Shown piece after piece: positions 7,187-12,205 of a DNA stretch of 12,205 bases (position 1 is the stretch's first letter; each line of letters begins with the position of its first letter). Under the pieces are notes generated by a model. It had not been told where the DNA came from and did not search any database. It saw only the letters and a program-made list of their open reading frames with translations. Origin of the DNA: Neisseria lactamica (GTDB lineage: Bacteria > Pseudomonadota > Gammaproteobacteria > Burkholderiales > Neisseriaceae). Position numbers and translations under genes: made by a program. Location: the NCBI GenBank assembly GCA_001067655.1, contig JUNU01000381.1, positions 1 to 12,205 of the forward strand, given 5' to 3'.

Positions 7187-7957
7187 ATGCAAAATCAAAA
7201 TGAAGCATCCGTTAGGTGCGGGTCGTCTGAAACCGCTGTTTCCCGACTTTCTCTGCTGCTTTGGGCGGGAATTGTAGCGGCGGTGTGCTGGACTATTGCC
7301 GATATGCTGCTGGTCGGATTCGTGCAGACGCCGGAACGTTATCCTTTGCTTTCGCAGACGCTGGGGCCTCAGTTGGGCGAGGCGGCGGATTTTGCCGTGC
7401 TGATGCAGGCCGGCTCGCCCGAGCGGCTGCTGTGGGGCGTGTTGCCGGCGACATTTTCTGCGGCGTTGTATCTGGCGGCGGCATTCGGCGTTTACCGGCT
7501 GATGCGGCCCGGACGTACGGCTGGGGTCGGTTTTACAGTGCTGTTTTTCGGATATGCGTTGTCGCCTTTGGGGCATGCTGGTTTTTATTTTACGGGCATG
7601 GTTGCCAAGGTGCTGCTGAATGCCGTGCCGGACGATTATCCAGCGTTGCTTGCGCTGTTCCGCCATTTTTACCGGATGCTGGAGGTGCACTGGATGGCGT
7701 CGGTCGGTTCGATTGCGGCGGGATGGCTGCTGTTGCTGATACAGACGCTGCGCCGCAGGACGCTGCTTCCGCGTGCCGCCGCGTGGTGCAATCCGTTGCC
7801 GGTAGGAACGGTTATCGCGGTTTCGTGCAGCCTGTTTCCGCAATCACCCGTTGCCGCCGCGCTTGGCGGGGCGACGTTTAATCTGGCGCAGTTGGTGTTT
7901 TTTGTTTGTGCGGCGGCGTGTGTCCGCAGGCGGGGAATGGGGATACAACCGGGCTGA
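7187..7957 (+). CDS. Multi-pass inner-membrane protein, function unknown
   Basis: This 256-aa protein has about six hydrophobic segments (about 22-46, 80-105, 111-142, 165-188, 203-217 and 226-246), predicting an integral inner-membrane protein. Polar features inside or near membrane segments include SPLGHAGFYF (126-135) and FRHFYRMLEVHWM (158-170), with several histidines and aromatics that could be functional. It loosely resembles the membrane family DUF6796 from memory, but this is a weak suggestion. The ATG at 7187 has ACAGGA about ten bases upstream. The N-terminus (1-20) is polar and contains a translated uptake-sequence variant (GSSET), so the first 20 residues may be less conserved. 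No signal peptide or catalytic motif is seen. It is transcribed alone. Confidence 0.75.
   Translation: MQNQNEASVRCGSSETAVSRLSLLLWAGIVAAVCWTIADMLLVGFVQTPERYPLLSQTLGPQLGEAADFAVLMQAGSPERLLWGVLPATFSAALYLAAAFGVYRLMRPGRTAGVGFTVLFFGYALSPLGHAGFYFTGMVAKVLLNAVPDDYPALLALFRHFYRMLEVHWMASVGSIAAGWLLLLIQTLRRRTLLPRAAAWCNPLPVGTVIAVSCSLFPQSPVAAALGGATFNLAQLVFFVCAAACVRRRGMGIQPG
7220..7231 (+). repeat. Uptake-sequence variant inside the membrane-protein gene
   Basis: GGGTCGTCTGAA, translated as part of RCGSSETAV near the N-terminus of the protein starting at 7187. Confidence 0.85.
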
Positions 7958-8083
7958 AATAAAACGATGCCGCCTTTGCCGGACGGCAATCATCCGCCTT
8001 TGCGCCGATGCTTGTAATACAGGTAATCCGCCGTTTCGTCCCAAACCCATCACACATCACACATCATATTGCTGCTACGGCTC

Positions 8084-8125
8084 AAAGGTCGTCTGAAATT
8101 TGACGCTCCATTTTCAGACGACCCC
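8084..8125. terminator. Uptake-sequence hairpin after the membrane-protein gene
   Basis: AGGTCGTCTGAA (8086-8097) and TTCAGACGACCC (8113-8124) form a stem with a 15-base loop. Neither strand has a strong T run after it, so it would be a weak terminator; it lies 126 bases past the upstream gene's stop. Confidence 0.6.
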
Positions 8126-8192
8126 TTGTCGTTTTTCAAAAAACAAAAAATCCGACTCCGGTCCCAAGCGCCACGAAGCACGGACAGTAGGG

Positions 8193-8198
8193 TATAAT
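8193..8198 (+). promoter_or_regulatory. Possible -10 box for the GNAT-fusion gene
   Basis: A perfect TATAAT lies 100 bases before the chosen ATG. No convincing -35 hexamer lies 16-18 bases upstream, so the call is tentative. Confidence 0.35.
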
Positions 8199-8297
8199 TG
8201 CGAAATATATTCTTTTGTGAAATCAATAAAAAGCAAAGACACACAGCAGTTTTTGAAAGGTTTCACCCTAATTTCAAACTCTACACAGGAAACCGCC

Positions 8298-9134
8298 ATG
8301 TTAGTCTGCAACCCCTACGAAGTCGTGATTCACGGCACAACCAACAAAGGTAAGATTTTCCGTCCCAGCGACTGGGCAGAACGCTTGTGCGGCATATTGT
8401 CCTCATTCACCAAAGACAACCGGCTGTCCTACTCCAACTGGGTGCGCCCCATGCTGGTGGACAACGTCCGCTGCGTCGCCGTCGATAAGAAACTCGAAGA
8501 AGACAATCCGCAGATGTTCCGTTTCCTGATGGACTTCGCCGCCGACAACGACCTGCGCATCATCGACTGCAAAGAACTTTTGAAAGAACAGGAAGACAAA
8601 GCACAAGGCGAGCCAGCCGAACGCGTCCCGCTGGCGCAAGCCATCGAAGAAAAACACGCCGCCGAAAAAGCACAGGCCGAAACCGCCGCCGCCGAATACA
8701 TTTTGCGCGAAATCCCGCCCGAAGACACATCCACCGCCTTCGCCGCCCTCAGCGTCCTGCGCTCCGCATTGACCGACATCAGCAAATTCACCGAACAAAT
8801 CAACACCATCCAACGCCCCGCCGGCTACCGCCTCTTAGGCATTTTTGAAGAAGGCAAACACAACGCCGTCGCCGTCTGCGGCTTCCGCGAAGCCTGCAAC
8901 CTCGCCAGCGGCCGCCATATCCACATCGACGACATCGTTACCCTGCCGCAAAGCCGCCGCAAAGGCTACGCTTCCCGCCTCTTGGCAGAAGTCCGCAAAA
9001 TCGGCGCGGAAACAGGTGTGACCAAAATCCACCTCAACGTCCACGTCAATCACGACCGCGTCGATGCACACCGCCTGTATTTCAAAAACGGCTTCGAAAT
9101 CTGCGCATATCATTTCCGCTGCGATCCTAAATAA
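8298..9134 (+). CDS. Two-domain protein: DUF3579-like N-terminus fused to GNAT N-acetyltransferase
   Basis: The protein is 278 aa from the ATG at 8298, preceded by AGGAAA at good spacing. The frame is open upstream to 8100, but that stretch has no family resemblance. Residues 1-95 (VIHGTTNKGKIFRPSDWAER, then RLSYSNWVRP, then NVRCVAVDKKL) resemble DUF3579, which in beta-proteobacteria is usually a free protein of about 100 aa. Residues 96-140 form a charged, Ala/Glu/Lys-rich, probably helical linker. Residues about 140-278 are a GNAT domain: acetyl-CoA pyrophosphate loop QSRRKGYA (218-225) and the C-terminal YFKNGFE (261-267) typical of motif B. The predicted activity is acetyl transfer from acetyl-CoA to an amino group; the substrate is unknown. 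It is cytoplasmic, with no signal or membrane segment, and has its own terminator. Confidence 0.85.
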   Translation: MLVCNPYEVVIHGTTNKGKIFRPSDWAERLCGILSSFTKDNRLSYSNWVRPMLVDNVRCVAVDKKLEEDNPQMFRFLMDFAADNDLRIIDCKELLKEQEDKAQGEPAERVPLAQAIEEKHAAEKAQAETAAAEYILREIPPEDTSTAFAALSVLRSALTDISKFTEQINTIQRPAGYRLLGIFEEGKHNAVAVCGFREACNLASGRHIHIDDIVTLPQSRRKGYASRLLAEVRKIGAETGVTKIHLNVHVNHDRVDAHRLYFKNGFEICAYHFRCDPK

Positions 9135-9136
9135 AC

Positions 9137-9181
9137 AAAAAGGTCGTCTGAAAATCAAATACGGTTTCAGACGACCTTTAT
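9137..9181. terminator. Bidirectional uptake-sequence terminator at the edge of the AT-rich island
   Basis: AGGTCGTCTGAA (9141-9152) and its reverse complement (9166-9177) form a stem with AAAAA before and TTTATAAATA after. It serves the GNAT gene (ends 9134) and the convergent gene ending at 9228. It is the last intact uptake sequence before the AT-rich region. Confidence 0.85.
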
Positions 9182-9227
9182 AAATATAAATTCCAGGTTT
9201 CAACTCAATCTGTACTTGCTCAATGGA

Positions 9228-9827
9228 TTAATTAAGAAGAGCTTTCTTCTTATTTAAATATTTTTTTATTTCTCTGATATTTTTTAATTTAAATTTTATT
9301 TTATGATCAGATATACCATTAAATCCTGATGCGTTCTCACCTAAGATATGATCTGAAGGTATTAGTTTTAACTCACCATTTTCTTTGTTTTGATAAATTT
9401 TATATAAATAAATCGTATAATCTTTGCCATCCAGTTCAGGATAGCAACAAAACTCCTCTGAAAATAGAGTAATAAGCAATGGGGGATGGCGATTATCCTT
9501 ATACACGCTCACTGCTTCCAAGTTGATTTTCCTACTTGGACTATTCTCCTTTCTAAAACTTTTTAATTCATATTTTTTTCCATTAACCAATATACTGTTA
9601 TGGATTATTTCTTCTATTCCATCTGTTCCATTGATTTCGTCTATTTCTTCATTATGGATGGTAATACAGTGTGATGCCGAAAATAAAGTGTCATTCGTTT
9701 TGAAAAGGCTTAATTTGTAATTCTGATAATCACATGATTTATCTTCATTTTTAATAGACTGAATTTCCTGTCCGATGCAAAAACCGGATGAAAAAAACAG
9801 TATTATAGATATGATAAAAGACCTCAT
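9228..9827 (-). CDS. Exported protein of unknown function, AT-rich island
   Basis: This 199-aa protein has a signal peptide (about 1-19, IISIILFFSSGFCIG). C17 lies near the end of the hydrophobic stretch, but SGFC is a poor lipobox, so periplasmic export is likelier than lipid anchoring. The mature part is Lys/Glu/Asn-rich with cysteines at 32, 54 and the adjacent pair 127-128, which suggests disulfides. The C-terminus is strongly basic (KFKLKNIREIKKYLNKKK). The family is not recognised and it does not obviously match its neighbours. Codon use is AT-rich, unlike genes left of 9181, which points to acquisition. It is the last gene of a minus-strand run and ends near the 9137-9181 terminator. 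An immunity-like or accessory role is only a guess from context. Confidence 0.7.
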   Translation of the reverse strand: MRSFIISIILFFSSGFCIGQEIQSIKNEDKSCDYQNYKLSLFKTNDTLFSASHCITIHNEEIDEINGTDGIEEIIHNSILVNGKKYELKSFRKENSPSRKINLEAVSVYKDNRHPPLLITLFSEEFCCYPELDGKDYTIYLYKIYQNKENGELKLIPSDHILGENASGFNGISDHKIKFKLKNIREIKKYLNKKKALLN

Positions 9828-9939
9828 GATGTAACCTTTTAAAAAAGGGGTTTAAGTAAATGGGTAAGCAGGTTGGGCGTAGCTCAATGAAGATTTCAAC
9901 TTATCAAAAATTTTAGGTTTGATTCCGGCTTAAATTTGT

Positions 9940-10533
9940 TCAATAAAACAATTCAACCAGCCACTGAATAATTTTTGCATCTATTCGTTGAAGGAGGTTG
10001 GGGTGCAGTGGAGCAACAGGACCGCCGTCAGGTCCACCACTCCAGCTGATATATTCGTCATCGATAGAGGGTCTTGCAAAATTTTCAGGAACCCATTCGG
10101 TGCCAAATGGGGATGTATCTCGATAATAGTAGAGCAAATTATCCTTTTCATCGGCAATAAAGATTGCTGTCCTAAAGCCGTTCCATCCTGTGCAGGCAAA
10201 AGTTTTTCTATTCTTCAAAATTCTGCGATTATCTGCCAAAATCTTTTTTTCCAATTCTATTTGTTCTAAACGTTCTACTTTATGTTGATATAAATACTCA
10301 CATTCAGGGTTATCTTTGTAGCGTAATTCTCGGTAAATTGCTTCAGGATTTTGCATGAAATATAGTCCGCAAGAACCTTCTTGATAGTTCACTAAATATT
10401 TATTTTGGTAACAATCACTGCTCACGGAAAGATTTTTTATCTCTTCTCCCATCCCCGTTATTCGCCAATACTCAACTAATCCAAATATCAATATAAAGAA
10501 ACCAAACCATTTCACTATTTTTTTCTTTTTCAT
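9940..10533 (-). CDS. Membrane-anchored protein of unknown function, candidate immunity protein (intact copy)
   Basis: This 197-aa protein has a lysine start (MKKKK), one hydrophobic segment (about 6-22) with no clear signal-peptidase site, and a periplasm-facing remainder with cysteines at 41, 55, 78 and 114. A charged helical stretch (about 82-108) precedes a C-terminal half (TFAC, FIADEKDNLLYYY, LLQRIDAKIIQWL) that resembles the 144-aa protein at 11642-12076. The start is supported by the truncated duplicate at 11511, whose first codons and upstream bases are nearly identical. A degraded upstream gene stops 12 bases before this ATG, the spacing of an operon. The first codons contain a run of seven A. 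The family is not recognised by name; immunity is inferred from the paired layout and duplication. Confidence 0.7.
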   Translation of the reverse strand: MKKKKIVKWFGFFILIFGLVEYWRITGMGEEIKNLSVSSDCYQNKYLVNYQEGSCGLYFMQNPEAIYRELRYKDNPECEYLYQHKVERLEQIELEKKILADNRRILKNRKTFACTGWNGFRTAIFIADEKDNLLYYYRDTSPFGTEWVPENFARPSIDDEYISWSGGPDGGPVAPLHPNLLQRIDAKIIQWLVELFY

Positions 10534-10632
10534 AAACTTTGCCTATTATTTCAAAACCACTTCAATTGGAGGGTTACAACGATATTCTTTCAAAGATGAA
10601 AATATCAGCAGACCCCGCCTAGTCTGTTTAAA
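10422..10632 (-). repeat. Direct repeat, copy 1 (gene tail plus start of 197-aa gene)
   Basis: This stretch is repeated in the same orientation at 11399-11608. The core (10431-10570 against 11409-11548) differs at only a handful of positions plus one base of homopolymer length. The upstream (higher-coordinate) part is more diverged but alignable. It covers the first 39 or so codons of the 197-aa gene, its ribosome-binding region and the 3' end of a preceding gene. Confidence 0.9.
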
Positions 10633-10963
10633 TCTCGCCATTTGTTGAAATGGCTGTTCCTAACTGGGTAGAGACGGTCTTCCGGCTTAGAATCGAAAAG
10701 AGAAGGGGGGCTGCTATATAGGCTGAGGCTGCTATAATCTCATTTTTCTTATCTGAAAGCTGATGGCTATAAAACACATCAAATCCTGTATGATTCCAAT
10801 GCCCTAGGTATTGATCTCCGCCATTATCGTTAAGAAAATCAAATGTATCTCGGATATAGAGATAAACGCTTTCTACAATTAATTTATTTCCAGGCATGCG
10901 GTATTTTCCGATGGCAGCTGCCAAAGTACAGCCTGCGACAGTGGCGAAAAATTCGTCTTTCAA
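10546..10963 (-). pseudogene. Degraded gene fragment, possibly DUF6402-like effector C-terminus
   Basis: A 111-codon frame (TTG at 10963, stop at 10628) encodes LIVESVYLYIRDTFDF and QYLGHWNHTGFDVF, which resemble the DUF6402 family (from memory) found with polymorphic and type VI effectors. A stop lies three codons upstream of the TTG, so the 5' part of the gene is missing. After 10628 the coding sense appears to continue in another frame (LLIFSSLKEYRCNPPIEVVLK before a TAA at 10548-10546), which looks like a natural protein C-terminus; a frameshift therefore lies near 10590-10640. The tail stops 12 bases before the 197-aa gene. Alternatively the 111-aa frame is a short expressed protein. The family name is tentative; the broken reading frame is better supported. 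Confidence 0.5.
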
Positions 10964-10986
10964 TACACTTTACAAATATTGAATAT

Positions 10987-11340
10987 CTACGGTTTAATAC
11001 AAAGTCCATCATATTGTTTAACATCGGAAATTTTCTGATTTTCATCCAGGTAAATTTCCATGGTACAAAAGGTTATATCTTCTTTTAAAAAGATAGTTGT
11101 TTCATGTTTTGATATTAAAATAATACCATCTGGTTCAGATGACCAATCGAATGGAAAATAAAAAGTTACATTATTAGTAAAAAAAGGACGCAAGTATTCC
11201 TTACTACCATCACTCCTAATTAAGGTGATACTAGTGCGCTTACCTTCATTATAGTAAAAATATGTTACCTTAGGGTGGAGATTTTTATAAAAATAACATA
11301 ATAAAAAGATACATAAAACCATTAAAATTTTTTTATTCAT
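10987..11340 (-). CDS. Small membrane-anchored or exported protein, function unknown
   Basis: This 117-aa protein starts NKK, followed by a strongly hydrophobic stretch (about 4-18, ILMVLCIFLLCYFY) that acts as an uncleaved anchor or poorly defined signal. The rest is about 95 residues with beta-prone segments (TYFYYNEGKRTSITLI, GIILISKHETTIFLK) and cysteines at 92 and 114. The phrase MEIYLDENQKISDV faintly recalls the IFIADEKDNLLYY region of the 197-aa protein, but not enough to claim homology. The Shine-Dalgarno is weak and the codons are AT-rich. It lies between two broken gene fragments on the same strand: the truncated duplicate upstream and the degraded effector-like piece downstream. 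Family not recognised. Confidence 0.6.
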   Translation of the reverse strand: MNKKILMVLCIFLLCYFYKNLHPKVTYFYYNEGKRTSITLIRSDGSKEYLRPFFTNNVTFYFPFDWSSEPDGIILISKHETTIFLKEDITFCTMEIYLDENQKISDVKQYDGLCIKP

Positions 11341-11363
11341 AATCTATAACTTATTTTTACTTT

Positions 11364-11511
11364 CTAAATAAGTATGCCTTTTTCTTGCATCTGGCAATTC
11401 ACAGAGAGATTTTTTATCTCTTCTCCCATCCCCGTTATTCGCCAATACTCAACCAACCCAAATATCAATATAAAGAAACCAAACCATTTCACTATTTTTT
11501 TTCTTTTTCAT
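11364..11511 (-). pseudogene. Truncated, frameshifted duplicate of the 197-aa gene's 5' end
   Basis: The ATG at 11511-11509 and the following codons match the start of the gene at 9940-10533. Here the A-run after the first codons has eight A instead of seven, which shifts the frame and stops translation after about 20 codons. If the extra A is ignored, the protein matches through EEIKNLSV and then diverges into CQMQEKGILI before a TAG at 11366-11364. It is therefore doubly inactivated: a homopolymer frameshift plus loss of the 3' four fifths. Confidence 0.85.
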
Positions 11512-11608
11512 AAACTTTGCCTATTATTTTAAAACTACTTCAATTGGGGATTGAAACAATATTATTTAAGGATAAAAATACCGGCAGATTCCCACCCGGC
11601 TTTTAAAT
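11399..11608 (-). repeat. Direct repeat, copy 2
   Basis: Same orientation as 10422-10632. It contains the pseudogene start, the identical AGGCAAAGTTTATG initiation region and an upstream gene tail. Similarity breaks off abruptly at the low-coordinate end (after TCAC), marking a recombination or deletion point. Confidence 0.9.
11524..11608 (-). pseudogene. Remnant tail of a second effector-like gene
   Basis: This stretch is equivalent to the tail at 10546-10630. The reading LPVFLSLNNIVSI runs in one frame, then one base fewer than in copy 1 shifts it, so that PIEVVLK-TAA (stop at 11526-11524) falls in another frame. The stop is again 12 bases before the ATG of the (truncated) following gene. 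Nothing recognisable precedes it up to 11641. Confidence 0.45.
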
Positions 11609-11641
11609 AATTGAATTATAAAAATAATATAGATTAAAATT

Positions 11642-12076
11642 TTATTTATGGCATAAATTATCAATAAATTTTGCTTCTATCCTATGGAAAATAGATGGGT
11701 TTATAGAAAAGGATTCTGTTTGAGCATATAGACCTAAATCGAATATACCTTCTTCATCTAAGTTCAAGTCTAATGGCATTCCTAGCCAAACTTCATTATG
11801 GAGATAATAAAAAGACAGTAATTTACCTTGGTCATCATATAAATAGATACCGGAGTTGAGGCCGTCTGTGCTTAAAAAAATTCCTATACTATCCAAACAA
11901 ACAACAATTTTTTTATTTTCACTTACGCTAAACCTTTCACATTGATCTCCATCACTAGGAACTTGATAACTAGGTAAAGTCTTTTCTTTATAATGGCAAT
12001 ATGCGCTATATCTAAAATAAAAATAAGAAAAAATTATAGTTAACAAAATGGTTATTAGAGCAAATTTTTTAAACAT
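11642..12076 (-). CDS. Membrane-anchored protein, distant paralogue of the 197-aa protein
   Basis: This 144-aa protein starts MFKK, with one hydrophobic segment (about 5-22, ALITILLTIIFSYFYF), then a periplasmic part with cysteines at 27, 46, 60 and 142. Its C-terminal half parallels the 197-aa protein: KKIVVC (55-60) with KTFAC, IYLYDDQGKLLSFYY (77-91) with IFIADEKDNLLYYY, and NPSIFHRIEAKFIDNL (126-141) with HPNLLQRIDAKIIQWL. This supports a shared fold and common ancestry at low identity. The ATG has AGTGGA upstream. It is the first complete gene of the minus-strand run; between it and the next gene lie only remnants. A periplasmic immunity role is inferred, not shown. Confidence 0.7.
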   Translation of the reverse strand: MFKKFALITILLTIIFSYFYFRYSAYCHYKEKTLPSYQVPSDGDQCERFSVSENKKIVVCLDSIGIFLSTDGLNSGIYLYDDQGKLLSFYYLHNEVWLGMPLDLNLDEEGIFDLGLYAQTESFSINPSIFHRIEAKFIDNLCHK

Positions 12077-12092
12077 GATTCCACTTTAAAAG

Positions 12093-12122
12093 AAGGTCGT
12101 CTTAAAAATCTTAGACGACCTT
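12093..12122. terminator. Decayed uptake-sequence hairpin
   Basis: AAGGTCGTCT and AGACGACCTT form a perfect 10-bp stem around a 10-base loop, with a T after it. Both arms have lost the last bases of the uptake word: the arms read AGGTCGTCTTAA (12094-12105) and, on the other strand, AGGTCGTCTAAG. The hairpin is retained while both uptake signals are damaged. It could insulate the gene at 12076 from transcription entering from the right. Confidence 0.7.
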
Positions 12123-12155
12123 TACAAATATTGGATTGCCAATCTAAGCTACTCT

Positions 12156-12205
12156 TATAGTGGATTAAATTTAAATCAGGACAAGGCGACGAAGCCGCAG
12201 ACAGT
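12156..12205. repeat. Correia repeat element (CREE), left part, cut by the window end
   Basis: The element begins with TATAGTGGATTAA (12156-12168) and runs on through CAGGACAAGGCGACGAAGCC to the window end. It is the same element type as bases 1-51 but inverted, with small differences next to the terminal repeat. Confidence 0.85.

Larger units (their letters stand above)
7958..8297. other. Intergenic region with uptake-sequence hairpin and leader of the GNAT gene
   Basis: About 340 bases separate two plus-strand genes. They hold a tiny heptamer repeat, CATCACA twice followed by CATCAT (8048-8067), an uptake-sequence hairpin (8084-8125), and a TATAAT box (8193-8198) that fits a promoter for the gene at 8298. 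No additional protein gene is supported: the GNAT frame stays open upstream to 8100, but that part contains the uptake-sequence arm and does not resemble the family. Confidence 0.5.

Noticed and set aside
7139..7843. Long minus-strand frame opposite the membrane-protein gene
   Set aside because: It is very rich in Arg, Gln and His with no coherent hydrophobic or domain pattern, typical of the antisense shadow of a GC-rich gene; the plus-strand frame has clear membrane segments.
8048..8067. Heptamer tandem repeat CATCACA
   Set aside because: Only two full units plus a partial one; non-coding and too short to suggest phase variation or a CRISPR-like array. No CRISPR array, rRNA, tRNA or intact insertion sequence was found in the window.
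8100..8297. 66-codon N-terminal extension of the GNAT-fusion frame
   Set aside because: It begins inside an uptake-sequence hairpin, has no family resemblance, and the ATG at 8298 has a good ribosome-binding site and starts exactly at the DUF3579-like domain.
9874..9932. tRNA-like pieces: GGGCGTAGCTCAAT and, further on, GGTTTGATTCCGGCT, resembling an acceptor/D-arm and a T-arm
   Set aside because: The distance is too short for a full tRNA, no anticodon arm forms between them, and the acceptor ends do not pair. At most it is a chance match or a highly eroded remnant.

Overview
The window looks like chromosomal DNA from a commensal Neisseria. Copies of the 12-base DNA uptake sequence AGGTCGTCTGAA occur throughout the left three quarters, often as inverted pairs that form terminators. 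This dialect is the one associated with the N. mucosa/N. sicca group rather than with meningococcus or gonococcus (species group from memory). Both ends of the window lie inside Correia-type repeat elements (CREE), in inverted orientation to each other. This may therefore be a whole contig broken at two repeats.

Bases 1-4800 hold the outer-membrane biogenesis pair lptD-surA (minus strand, overlapping ATGA, lptD starting at TTG) and the divergent sugar kinase gene amgK. Bases 4801-6430 hold the pyrimidine operon pyrB-pyrI. Its leader contains an extended -10 promoter, a 23-codon leader ORF that stops inside a strong terminator hairpin, and then pyrB about 25 bases further on. This matches the layout of UTP-sensitive attenuation at enteric pyrBI. 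Bases 6431-9181 hold a small exported protein of unknown function, a multi-pass membrane protein, and a two-domain protein joining an N-terminal DUF3579-like domain to a C-terminal GNAT acetyltransferase.

Bases 9182-12155 are different: strongly AT-rich, free of intact uptake sequences, with every gene on the minus strand. Here four small exported or membrane-anchored proteins of unknown function are interleaved with broken gene pieces. A repeat of about 210 bp (10422-10632 and 11399-11608) carries the tail of an upstream gene plus the first codons of the 197-aa gene. The second copy has one extra A in a homopolymer and is truncated. The 197-aa protein (9940-10533) and the 144-aa protein (11642-12076) share a similar C-terminal half, so they appear to be distant paralogues. 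A degraded, possibly DUF6402-like fragment ends 12 bases before the 197-aa gene. Taken together this looks like a decayed array of polymorphic-effector tails with surviving candidate immunity genes. The sequence shows the array, repeat and paralogy; the effector/immunity role is inference.
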